A stretch of DNA of 64,000 nt from CAZYXZ01 sp964651395 (lineage in GTDB: Bacteria; Actinomycetota; Actinomycetes; BP-191). A model generated the notes under the pieces. It did no database searches, had not been told where the DNA came from, and saw only the letters and a list, made by a program, of their open reading frames with translations. Position numbers and translations under genes: made by a program. This document shows positions 57,203 through 64,000 of this stretch, one piece after another (the stretch's first letter is position 1; every line of letters starts with the position of its first letter). The stretch is from NCBI GenBank assembly GCA_964651395.1, contig CAZYXZ010000004.1, positions 12,330 to 76,329 of the forward strand, written 5' to 3'.

Positions 57203-60000
57203 CGAACCCCCTCCTCGAGCGACGTGAGGAGGTCAGCCGCATCACCACCGCGCTGGACGAGGCGGCGGCGGGCACGGGGCGGCTGGTCGTCATCGAGGGT
57301 CCGCCTGGCATCGGCAAGACCCGGCTGGTGGAGGCCGCCCGCGCTCTGGCCAAGGAACGCGGCTTCGGCCGGTTGCTGGCGGTCGGGGACGAGACCGAGC
57401 GCACATTGCCCTGGGGCGTCGTACGGCAGCTCGTGGAGCGCTCGGTGATCCGCTACTCCGGTGCGACGCGGGCCGCCATCCTCGAAGGACCGGCCGGTGC
57501 CGCGCTCGCCGCGCTCGATCGGGCCAGCGAGACGAACGACGACGCCGGGCTGGGGCGCGCGCTGCACGCACTCTGGTGGGTGGCCGCCGACCTGTGCGCC
57601 GACCGGCCGCTGCTGATCACCGTCGACGACGCGCAGTGGGCAGACACGCCGTCGCTGCGCTACCTCGCGTACCTGGCTCGGCGCCTCGGCGACCTGCCGA
57701 TCGCGCTCGTGGTCGGCACCCGTCCCCCCGAGAACGATGACGGGCCGCTGGCCGAGCTGACGACCGGTCGCCTCGGCGAGCGACTGCTTCCCGGGCCGTT
57801 GTCCGCGGAGGGCGTCCGCGCCATGGCCGACGACACCCTCGACGCCGCCGTTGCCGGAGCACTGCACGCGGCCAGCGGCGGCAACCCGTTCCTGGCGGGC
57901 CAGCTGCTCGGCGAGCTGGCGAACCTCGGCCTCGACCCGGCCGACCCGGGCAGCGCCGACGCCGTGGCCGAGCTCGGTCCGCGGACCGTGTCGCGCACGC
58001 TGCTCAGCCGGATCAGCGACGACGCGCGAGCCCTCGCCTCCGCGGCCGCCGTACTCGGGGTCCGCAGCGACGCGACCGCGGCCGCGGCGCTGGCCGACCT
58101 CGACACCGCGCGGGCGAGCGCCGCGACCGACGAGCTGACCAGGCTGTTCCTGGTCCAGGGCGACGGCAGTGAGCTCGTGTTCGCCCATCCGGTGCTCCGC
58201 GAGACGGTGCTGCAGGACCTCAACCCGACCGACCGGGCGGCGCTGCACGCGGCGGCGGCGCGCACGCTGCACGCCGCCGGAGCGCCGGCCGAGCGCATCG
58301 CCGCGCATCTCGCGACCGCGCCCCCGGGCACGCTCGACGATGCGGAGGAGATCCTGGCCGCCGCAGGGCGCACCCTGCTGGCCGAGGGCGATCCGGTGCA
58401 CGCCGTCACGTACTTCGAACGGGCGCTCACGAAGGGCAAGCCGGACCACGTGCTGCTCGCCGAGCTCGGCACGGCGCTGCTGCGCGCGGGCCGCCCGGAC
58501 GAGGCGCGCCACCGCTTGCGTGAGGCGGCGAAGGACGCGACGTCACCGCGCCAGCTGGCCGAACGCCTCGCGGCCGCGGCCTCCGCGACACTGCTCGTCG
58601 ACGGCCCGGAGGCGGCGGCGGCCGAGCTGCGCGGCGTGCTCGAGACCTTCGACGCGGGGGACGACCCGGGGGCGGCGTTGATGCTCGAGGTGCGCCTCGC
58701 CGTGATGTGCGCCTACGTGCCGCAGGAGTTCGAACGCTCCGGTGAGCGGCTGCGCAACTTCGCCGACCTGCCCGGTGACACGCGTGAGGAGCGCGGCCTG
58801 CTCCGGTTGGTCGCGCAGCGCGCGTTCAGCGAGGCCCGCCCGTCCAGCGAGGTCCTCGACCTCGCCCGCCGCGCGACCGCGCCGTTCTCGGCCGGTGTGG
58901 CCATCAGCTTCGAAGGACTCCAGGCCTGGGGCGGCGGCCTCCACGCGGCCATCCACGCCGACGGCATCGACCACGCGATCCGCGAGCTGGAGCAGGCGAA
59001 GGTCCGGCTGCTGCCCGGTGGCTCGCCGGTCGACTACGCCTGCTACAGCAGCGGCTGGGTGCTCCTGCACTGGCGCACCGGCAACCTCGCGCAGTGCGAG
59101 GCCGAGGCGCACGCCGGCATCGAGGCGCTCGGCTTCGGGGACGACAACCCGTTCGCCGCCGCCCTGCTCGCCGTCCTCACGCGCTACGCCGTCCTCGTCG
59201 CACTCGAGCGCGGCGACCTGCCCGCGGCCGAGACTGCCCTCGACGGCTTCGACGCGAAGGCCACCACCGCGTCGTTCACGGTGCCGATGAACCGCCTGCT
59301 CTACTCCCGGTCCGCCCTGGCGCTGGCCAACGACGACGCGGCGCTGGCCCGCAAGTACGCCGAGGGCCTCGGCGCGGCCGAACGCTCCGCCGGCAGTGAC
59401 AACCCGGCCATCGGCTGGCGCCTGCTCGCCGCCGCCGCAGCGCACCGGCTCGGCGACGAGGACGGCGCGCGTCAGTACGCCGACGAGCAGCTCGCTCTCG
59501 CGCGGCAGTGGGCCACGTCCACCGACCTCGGCATCGCGCTGCGGCTGGCCGCGCGAGTCGGCGAGGCCGACGCACGACTTGCGACGCTGGAAGAAGCGGT
59601 CGGCGTACTGGAGCAGTCACCGGCGCGACTGGAGCTCGCCTACGCGCTCTGCGACCTCGGCGAGACGCTGCGCGTCGCGAACCGACGGGTCGATGCGCGC
59701 GAGCCGCTGCACCGCGCGGCCGAGCTGGCGACGGAGTGTGGCGCGACGGTGCTGCGCGAGCGAGCGCTCGACGCGCTGGCCAGGCTCGGGGACAAGCCGC
59801 GCGAGCTGCTGGCGCCGGGAGCGGAGGCGCTCACCGCGAGCGAGCGCCGGGTCGCGGAGCTGGCCATCGGCGGGCGCTCCAACCGCGAGATCGCCCAGGA
59901 GATCTTCGTGACGCCCAAGACGGTGGAGAACCACCTCGGCCGCGTGTACATCAAGCTCGGCATCCGCGGACGCAAAGAGCTGGCGTCGGCCTTGGCCTGA
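57199..60000 (+). CDS. Large ATP-binding LuxR-family (LAL-type) regulator
   Basis: 933 residues. N-terminal AAA/STAND ATPase with Walker A EGPPGIGKTR (about 34-43) and Walker B LLITVDDAQWAD (about 138-149), then a long helical, TPR-like middle part, and a C-terminal LuxR/GerE helix-turn-helix: LTASERRVAELAIGGRSNREIAQEIFVTPKTVENHLGRVYIKLGIRGRKEL. Length and order are those of MalT/LAL regulators, which sense a ligand and activate promoters. Possible targets are the TGAGGGG repeats at 61273-61309 upstream of the serine hydrolase (inference). Effector unknown. Confidence 0.92.
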   Translation: MTNPLLERREEVSRITTALDEAAAGTGRLVVIEGPPGIGKTRLVEAARALAKERGFGRLLAVGDETERTLPWGVVRQLVERSVIRYSGATRAAILEGPAGAALAALDRASETNDDAGLGRALHALWWVAADLCADRPLLITVDDAQWADTPSLRYLAYLARRLGDLPIALVVGTRPPENDDGPLAELTTGRLGERLLPGPLSAEGVRAMADDTLDAAVAGALHAASGGNPFLAGQLLGELANLGLDPADPGSADAVAELGPRTVSRTLLSRISDDARALASAAAVLGVRSDATAAAALADLDTARASAATDELTRLFLVQGDGSELVFAHPVLRETVLQDLNPTDRAALHAAAARTLHAAGAPAERIAAHLATAPPGTLDDAEEILAAAGRTLLAEGDPVHAVTYFERALTKGKPDHVLLAELGTALLRAGRPDEARHRLREAAKDATSPRQLAERLAAAASATLLVDGPEAAAAELRGVLETFDAGDDPGAALMLEVRLAVMCAYVPQEFERSGERLRNFADLPGDTREERGLLRLVAQRAFSEARPSSEVLDLARRATAPFSAGVAISFEGLQAWGGGLHAAIHADGIDHAIRELEQAKVRLLPGGSPVDYACYSSGWVLLHWRTGNLAQCEAEAHAGIEALGFGDDNPFAAALLAVLTRYAVLVALERGDLPAAETALDGFDAKATTASFTVPMNRLLYSRSALALANDDAALARKYAEGLGAAERSAGSDNPAIGWRLLAAAAAHRLGDEDGARQYADEQLALARQWATSTDLGIALRLAARVGEADARLATLEEAVGVLEQSPARLELAYALCDLGETLRVANRRVDAREPLHRAAELATECGATVLRERALDALARLGDKPRELLAPGAEALTASERRVAELAIGGRSNREIAQEIFVTPKTVENHLGRVYIKLGIRGRKELASALA

Positions 60001-60024
60001 CGCCAGCTCTCTGCTCGCGCGGGT

Positions 60025-61194
60025 CTAGCTGATGGCGGCGTTGTACGCGTTGATGAGGACGGCGCACGGGCTCGCGCCGCTCGGCGCCGCGCTGTTGATG
60101 AGGACCGCAGCCTCGAGGCCGTTCGGGAGCTTCATCTGGCAGCTGTGCTGCTCGCGGTTCGCCGAGCCGAACAGGTCACCCGCGTGGAAGAAGATGCCCT
60201 CCCGACCGGTGATGTTGGAGTTCGGCGACCAGCCGAGCTTGCCGTTGTCCATCCAGCCGCGGACGGTCGGCGAGACGAGCCCGCTGCGCAGCGCGGTCTG
60301 GAACCTGGCCAGCTCCTTGACCGAGAGGAACAGGCCGCGGTGGCCGGCGCACGCCTCGAAGTTGGCACCGGTCAGCTGGAACAGCTGGCCGCTCTGCGCG
60401 GTGTTGTTGACGTCGTAGGCCAGCGGTGCGGTGCTCGCGTTGCCGGGGACGCAGCTGGTCGGGGCGATGCCCGCGGGGCCGAGCAGCTTCTCGTTGACGT
60501 AGTTGAGCGCCCACTGTCCGGAGTTGCCGGACGTGAGGGCCGGCACGTTGCGCTCCGGCTCGGCGGTCCGCCACAGACCCGGCAGCATGACGCGCAGGGT
60601 GGCGTAGTTCATGTTCGTGTAGTCGTAGTCGAGCGGGTTGCGGATGACGACCGGCTGCGAGACCGCGAACTGGACGCCGGAGAAGAGCGTGCCCCACTGG
60701 TTGCTCTGGGCCGGCGTGAAGTTGGCGTCCGCCGGCTGCGTGCCCAGGCCCGAGGTGTGTGACAGCAGGTGCCGGAAGGTGAGCTGGTTCCAGCCGCTGC
60801 CCTGCGACCAGCCGGCCGGCAGGTACGGCGAGATCAGCGTGTCCGGGGTGAGCTCGTTCGCCTCGAGCAGGCTGAGGACGGCCGCGGCGGTGACGTTCTT
60901 CGTGGCGCTGGCGATCTCCATGCGGGTGTCGGGGTTGAAGCCGCGGTTGCCCTCGGCGGCCGTGCGGGCGGCGCCGCCGCCACCAGAGCGGGACAGCTGG
61001 CCGAACTTGTCGATCGCGTACGCGTAGCCGACGACCTGGCCGCCGCCGTACTGGCCGGCGATGAACTGCGACATCTTCACGGTGTCGACGTCCTCGACGC
61101 CCAGCGAGGGGCCGGCGAACGCTGCGGTGGGTGCCGAGGACAGGATCGCCGCTGCGGCGAGGGTCACTGTGGCGGCGGTCCGGATGCGGAACAT
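60025..61194 (-). CDS. Exported serine hydrolase (beta-lactamase/D-Ala-D-Ala peptidase family)
   Basis: 389 residues. Signal peptide ending near AFAGPS. Penicillin-recognising fold: nucleophile motif IASATKNV (S-x-x-K), second motif DYTNMNY (Y-x-N), and the third H/K-x-G-type region near IFFHAGDLFG (HAG). Several cysteines form likely disulfides. Family members are esterases, peptidases or low-activity beta-lactamases. Its upstream region holds three copies of TGAGGGG, next to the big LuxR-type regulator gene, so it may be under its control. Confidence 0.87.
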   Translation of the reverse strand: MFRIRTAATVTLAAAAILSSAPTAAFAGPSLGVEDVDTVKMSQFIAGQYGGGQVVGYAYAIDKFGQLSRSGGGGAARTAAEGNRGFNPDTRMEIASATKNVTAAAVLSLLEANELTPDTLISPYLPAGWSQGSGWNQLTFRHLLSHTSGLGTQPADANFTPAQSNQWGTLFSGVQFAVSQPVVIRNPLDYDYTNMNYATLRVMLPGLWRTAEPERNVPALTSGNSGQWALNYVNEKLLGPAGIAPTSCVPGNASTAPLAYDVNNTAQSGQLFQLTGANFEACAGHRGLFLSVKELARFQTALRSGLVSPTVRGWMDNGKLGWSPNSNITGREGIFFHAGDLFGSANREQHSCQMKLPNGLEAAVLINSAAPSGASPCAVLINAYNAAIS

Positions 61195-61272
61195 GTCTGG
61201 TCTCCCTGGTGTGTGTTACGCCGGCCGTTCCGGCGTTCACCAGGACTTTCGGTGCGCGGGGCACCCCCAGAC

Positions 61273-61309
61273 GTGAGGGGTCGTCCCTCATCCCCCAAGT
61301 GAGGGGTCG
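61273..61309. promoter_or_regulatory. Cluster of TGAGGG(G) repeats, candidate regulator site
   Basis: GTGAGGGGTCG occurs twice as a direct repeat (61273-61283 and 61299-61309), with an inverted CCCTCA (61285-61290) between them, giving TGAGGG-GTCGT-CCCTCA. It lies about 80-115 bases upstream of the serine hydrolase start. A hairpin CGCCGG-CCGTT-CCGGCG is nearer the gene, at about 61222-61238. Confidence 0.5.
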
Positions 61310-61316
61310 CCAACAG

Positions 61317-61916
61317 TCACTCCCAAGGCGCGACCTCGGGCGGCCCGGCGCGGCCGGCGATCCACGCGATGAGCGCGCGGTGGTCGCAGCGCTCGGCCAG
61401 GTTGCTCAGCGCACCGGGCAGCCAGGCCGCCATGAGCTCGTCCGGCCAGTCGGCCGTCGTGTAGCCGCGGCCCAGGTCGACCAGATGCACCTCCACCTCG
61501 CGCCACCTCGAGAAGAGGACTGCCCGAGCGGGCTGCACCTCGCCGGACACGTTGCGCGTGGGCCGGTCCCAGGCGTCGTCGGGCATCGCCTCGACGGAGG
61601 CGATCACGGCGGCGTCGGTCGCGCGGACGTCGGCGACCAGCTCGCCCGCGCTGCGGCCGGCCCCGGCCTCGATGTCGGTACGCCGGCCCTCCGCGCCGCC
61701 GGGGTACTGGTCGACGATCTCGCCGCGCGCGGCGCCGTCCAGCCGGCGGACCACGCTGTCGGCGTTGCGGGCGATGTGCGTGAGCAGGTGGCCGACGGTC
61801 CAGCCGGGCAGGGAGCTCGGCCCCGCGACGTCGGCATCGGTGAGATCGGCGATCGCCTGCTCCCACCGCGCCTGTCCCGCCCGCACGCCCGCGATCGCCT
61901 CGGCCGGGACGTCCAT
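61317..61916 (-). CDS. Maleylpyruvate isomerase/DinB-like mycothiol-dependent family protein
   Basis: 199 residues from ATG 61916 (GAGGAG six bases upstream). Four-helix DinB-like fold with LPGWTVGHLLTHIARNADSVVRRLDGA, the mycothiol-enzyme metal motif region (H in HLLTH), and FSRWREVEVHLVDLGRGY with the second metal-type residues (E-x-x-x-H). C-terminal MDMPI-type domain. Members include mycothiol-dependent maleylpyruvate isomerase and many detoxifying transferases. Consistent with an actinobacterial, mycothiol-making host. Substrate unknown. Confidence 0.85.
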   Translation of the reverse strand: MDVPAEAIAGVRAGQARWEQAIADLTDADVAGPSSLPGWTVGHLLTHIARNADSVVRRLDGAARGEIVDQYPGGAEGRRTDIEAGAGRSAGELVADVRATDAAVIASVEAMPDDAWDRPTRNVSGEVQPARAVLFSRWREVEVHLVDLGRGYTTADWPDELMAAWLPGALSNLAERCDHRALIAWIAGRAGPPEVAPWE

Positions 61917-61998
61917 CGCGCTCTCCTCGCTGCCGGGACCGGCGTACCCGGGCAAGTCTGCCCGGTTGACCGGCCGCCGCAGCGGGCACGCCGACCCT

Positions 61999-63045
61999 GT
62001 GTCGCGCCTGAGCCGGGCCAGCCGGCTGCTCCCGCTCTACCTGTGCGTGTCGGCACTGTTCGCCCTCGGCACGGCCGGCGTGGTCCCCGCGGCGTCGACC
62101 ATGAGTGTCCGGCCGCCGTCCCGCGGGGCTTACGTGGGCGCCTACCCCACCCTCGGCACCGTGCTCCCCCAGGTGACCCGCCGGCACATCGAGAGCTTCC
62201 AGAACCGCACCGGCCACCGGCTCGCCTTCGTCGTGTTCGAGTCGCCGTGGGACGTCGGTTTCCCGGTCGAGGCGGCGCGCACGGTGGCCTCGACCGGGGC
62301 CGTCCCACTCATCCAGTGGGAGCCCTGGGGCCGCCCGTACGCCGACAACTCCGGCCCGGGCCGTTACTCGCTGACCCGGATCAACGCCGGCGAGTTCGAC
62401 CGCTACATCGCGGCCTGGGCCGACGGCGCCAAGGCGTTCGGCAAGCCGCTGATGGTGGTCTTCGCCGACGAGATGAACGGCGACTGGTTCCCGTGGAGCG
62501 CGCGATTCAACGGCGGACGAGCAGCGCCGCAGAAGTTCGTCGCCGCCTGGCGACGGGTCGTCGACATCACCCGCAGGCGCGGCGCCACGAACATCACGTG
62601 GGTGTGGCAGCCGAACGCCGAGTCCGCGCCGCAGGCCGACTGGAACGCGCCGGACCGCTACTACCCCGGCGCGCAGCACGTGCACTGGCTGGGCGCGAGC
62701 CTGTTCGGCCGGCAGAGCGCCGGCGAAGAGTGGCGCGGCTTCGCGCAGCTGATGGACCCGCTCTACCGCCGCCTCGCCGGGCTCGACCCGGCCGGCGTGA
62801 AGCCGTGGATGCTCGTGGAGTGGGGCGTCACCGAGGACCCGCGCAAGCCGCATTGGATCGCCGACGGGCTGCGCCTCATGCCCACGCGCTACCCGCGGAT
62901 CCGCGGTGCCGGCTGGTGGGACGACCACTTCGAGGACGACGAGGGCAGTCGGGTCGACCTGCGGGTCGACTCCTCTCGCGCGGCGCAGCAGGCGTACTGG
63001 CGTGGCGTCCGCTATCCCCAGTGGGTGGACCGCCCTGCGCGCTAG
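61999..63045 (+). CDS. Exported glycoside hydrolase, GH26-like
   Basis: 348 residues from GTG 61999, chosen because it gives a signal peptide (LLPLYLCVSALFALGTAGVVPAAS). The mature part is a TIM barrel: GAYVGAYP, VPLIQWEPWG, VFADEMNGDWFPWSARFN (acid/base Glu in the DEMNGDW motif typical of GH26 mannanase/glucanase-like proteins), ITWVWQPNAE, and MLVEWGVTEDPRK with a possible nucleophile Glu. About half of typical GH26 architecture is met; the exact polysaccharide is unknown. A downstream leaderless gene starts ten bases after it. Confidence 0.8.
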   Translation: MSRLSRASRLLPLYLCVSALFALGTAGVVPAASTMSVRPPSRGAYVGAYPTLGTVLPQVTRRHIESFQNRTGHRLAFVVFESPWDVGFPVEAARTVASTGAVPLIQWEPWGRPYADNSGPGRYSLTRINAGEFDRYIAAWADGAKAFGKPLMVVFADEMNGDWFPWSARFNGGRAAPQKFVAAWRRVVDITRRRGATNITWVWQPNAESAPQADWNAPDRYYPGAQHVHWLGASLFGRQSAGEEWRGFAQLMDPLYRRLAGLDPAGVKPWMLVEWGVTEDPRKPHWIADGLRLMPTRYPRIRGAGWWDDHFEDDEGSRVDLRVDSSRAAQQAYWRGVRYPQWVDRPAR

Positions 63046-63048
63046 CCT
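63043..63048 (+). promoter_or_regulatory. Leaderless -10 box for the 63055 gene
   Basis: TAGCCT, overlapping the stop codon of the GH26-like gene, six bases before ATG 63055. Confidence 0.5.
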
Positions 63049-63054
63049 GGCCGC

Positions 63055-63492
63055 ATGACCACTCGCAACGTCCTGCTCTGGCTGCACATCGTCGTCGCCT
63101 TCGTGACCATGGGACCGCTGATCCTCTTCGACATGGTCACGCCCCCGGCGATCCGGGCCGGCAACACCGGCTTCGTCCGCTGGCTGGCGGACAAGGGCGC
63201 CCGGCTCGGGCCGGCCACCGTGCTGATCGCCGTCCTCGGCATCTCGATGGTGGTGCGCGACGACTTCTACTCGTTCAAGCAGGAGTGGATCATCGCGGCA
63301 CTTGCGATCTACGCCGTCATGGTCGCGAACGGCATCGGCATCCTCGAAAAGACGATCCACCAGGCCGCGGACAAGATGGAGGCCGGCGAGGATGCGACCG
63401 CGGAAGCCTCGAAGCTGGCCAAGTTCGGCTCGGTGAACATCGTGCTGTTCCTGGCGATCCTGTGGCTGATGGTGGCCAAGCCGGGGATCTAG
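63055..63492 (+). CDS. DUF2269-like small integral membrane protein
   Basis: 145 residues with about four hydrophobic helices. The first contains VLLWLHIVVAFVTMGPLILFD, with a conserved H, followed by a helix after a polar loop (RLGPATVLIAVLGISMVV), WIIAALAIYAVMVANGIG, and a last one at the C-terminus (VNIVLFLAILWLMVA). The pattern with an early His resembles DUF2269/YqhA-type inner-membrane proteins that can bind heme, unproven here. Its stop overlaps the chemotaxis-receptor stop (CTAG at 63489-63492). Confidence 0.72.
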   Translation: MTTRNVLLWLHIVVAFVTMGPLILFDMVTPPAIRAGNTGFVRWLADKGARLGPATVLIAVLGISMVVRDDFYSFKQEWIIAALAIYAVMVANGIGILEKTIHQAADKMEAGEDATAEASKLAKFGSVNIVLFLAILWLMVAKPGI

Positions 63493-64000
63493 GCGTGCAC
63501 CTTGAACTGGGCGATCGAGGCGCGTAGCTCGGCGGCCAGCACGTTGAGCTCGCCCGCGGCCGCAGCCGCCTGACGTGAGCCGACGGCGTACTGGCGGGAG
63601 ACGTCCGAGACCTGGTTCATCGCGGCCACCACCTGGTCGGAGGCCGAGCGCTGCTGCTGGGTGGCGATGGAGATCTCCTTCGCCGCGGTCGTCGTCTCGT
63701 CGACCATGCCGCTGATCCGGTCCAGCGCCTCGACCACGCCGTTGGCGAGCGAGCGGCCCTCGCGGACCTGCTTCGCGCCCTCCTCGCTGGCCATGATGGT
63801 CGCGCTCGTCTCGGCCTGGATCTCGCCGATGATCATCTGGATGTCCTTGGTCGCCGTGGTCGAGCGCTCGGCGAGCTTGCGCACCTCGCTGGCGACGACG
63901 GCGAAGCCGCGGCCGTGCTCCCCGGCGCGCGCGGCCTCGATGGCCGCGTTGAGCGCGAGCAGGTTGGTCTGGTCGGCGAGGTCGTCGATGACGTCGAGGA
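63489..64000 (-). CDS. Methyl-accepting chemotaxis-type signalling protein (partial, N-terminus beyond window)
   Basis: C-terminal signalling domain of an MCP, about 170 residues visible and the rest off the right edge. The hairpin tip is visible as DLADQTNLLALNAAIEAARAGEHGRGFAVVASEVRKLAERS, the strongly conserved CheA/CheW contact region, followed by a long coiled coil (EISIATQQQRSASDQVVAAMNQV). Methylation-type Gln/Glu sites fall in the coil. Whether it has a membrane sensor domain cannot be seen. Implies the host has a CheA/CheW system. Confidence 0.92.
   Translation of the reverse strand, partial: LDVIDDLADQTNLLALNAAIEAARAGEHGRGFAVVASEVRKLAERSTTATKDIQMIIGEIQAETSATIMASEEGAKQVREGRSLANGVVEALDRISGMVDETTTAAKEISIATQQQRSASDQVVAAMNQVSDVSRQYAVGSRQAAAAAGELNVLAAELRASIAQFKVHA

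Overview
The window is very GC-rich, densely packed, and reads as chromosomal DNA of an actinobacterium. Genes commonly overlap by ATGA, GTGA or TGATG. GTG and TTG starts are frequent, and many genes appear to be leaderless. F420-type luciferase-like enzymes, a Ddn-type nitroreductase-family protein, SCO6745-type and maleylpyruvate-isomerase-type proteins, and a KstR-like operator all point to Actinomycetota. A 10-N scaffold gap at 6452-6461, flanked by what looks like a stray dnaX fragment, suggests a draft and probably metagenome-derived assembly. No rRNA, tRNA, CRISPR array or transposase was seen. No gene-free stretch exceeds about 170 bases.

Layout. 1-7025 (minus): a zinc alcohol dehydrogenase followed by a branched-chain-type (Liv) ABC uptake cassette: lipoprotein binding protein, a single fused LivH-LivM permease, LivG, LivF and an exported protein that runs off the left edge. 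7067-12374: two amidohydrolases, a CMD/AhpD-like protein, a small unknown protein and a family III CoA-transferase. 12394-14804: an exported Asp-box protein and small unknowns. 14801-17797 (minus) and 17887-21110 (plus): two thiolase-like (SCP2-type) proteins and two DUF35 proteins, divergent from an enoyl-CoA hydratase/isomerase, an Old Yellow Enzyme-type reductase and a P450, with a KstR-like box between the two arms. This resembles the mycobacterial cholesterol-catabolic region that carries ltp3/ltp4, echA19 and cyp142. 21126-27647: class III cyclase, SDR, cupin, P450, a lipocalin-like unknown and a divergent F420/PPOX pair. 27752-34513 (plus): a second Liv cassette with the same gene order, the same exported protein family and an extra zinc-motif membrane protein. 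It is followed by a 3alpha-hydroxysteroid-dehydrogenase-like SDR, a luciferase-like oxidoreductase and another SDR (34514-37063). 37060-50418: lactonase-like and VOC proteins, cupin, two NTF2-like proteins, SDRs, an AMP-dependent acyl-CoA ligase, two luciferase-like enzymes, a cyclase-family hydrolase, a cyclophilin lipoprotein, an acetoacetate-decarboxylase-like protein and a third P450. 50415-64000: SCO6745-type protein, sulfatase, exported proteins, MBL hydrolase, large LuxR-type regulator, serine hydrolase, GH26-like protein and a chemotaxis-receptor fragment.

How it fits together. The content suggests uptake and oxidative breakdown of steroid-like, terpenoid or other hydrophobic ring compounds. 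Binding-protein ABC systems import a substrate. P450s, F420/flavin enzymes and SDRs oxidise it. A CoA ligase or CoA-transferase activates it, and thiolase/DUF35/crotonase proteins shorten the side chain. Five intergenic copies of a palindrome CTGAC-N5-GTCAG, next to an amidohydrolase, a P450, Liv cassette 2, the acyl-CoA ligase and a luciferase-like operon, suggest that one regulator encoded elsewhere ties these pieces together. The substrate itself cannot be read from the sequence.
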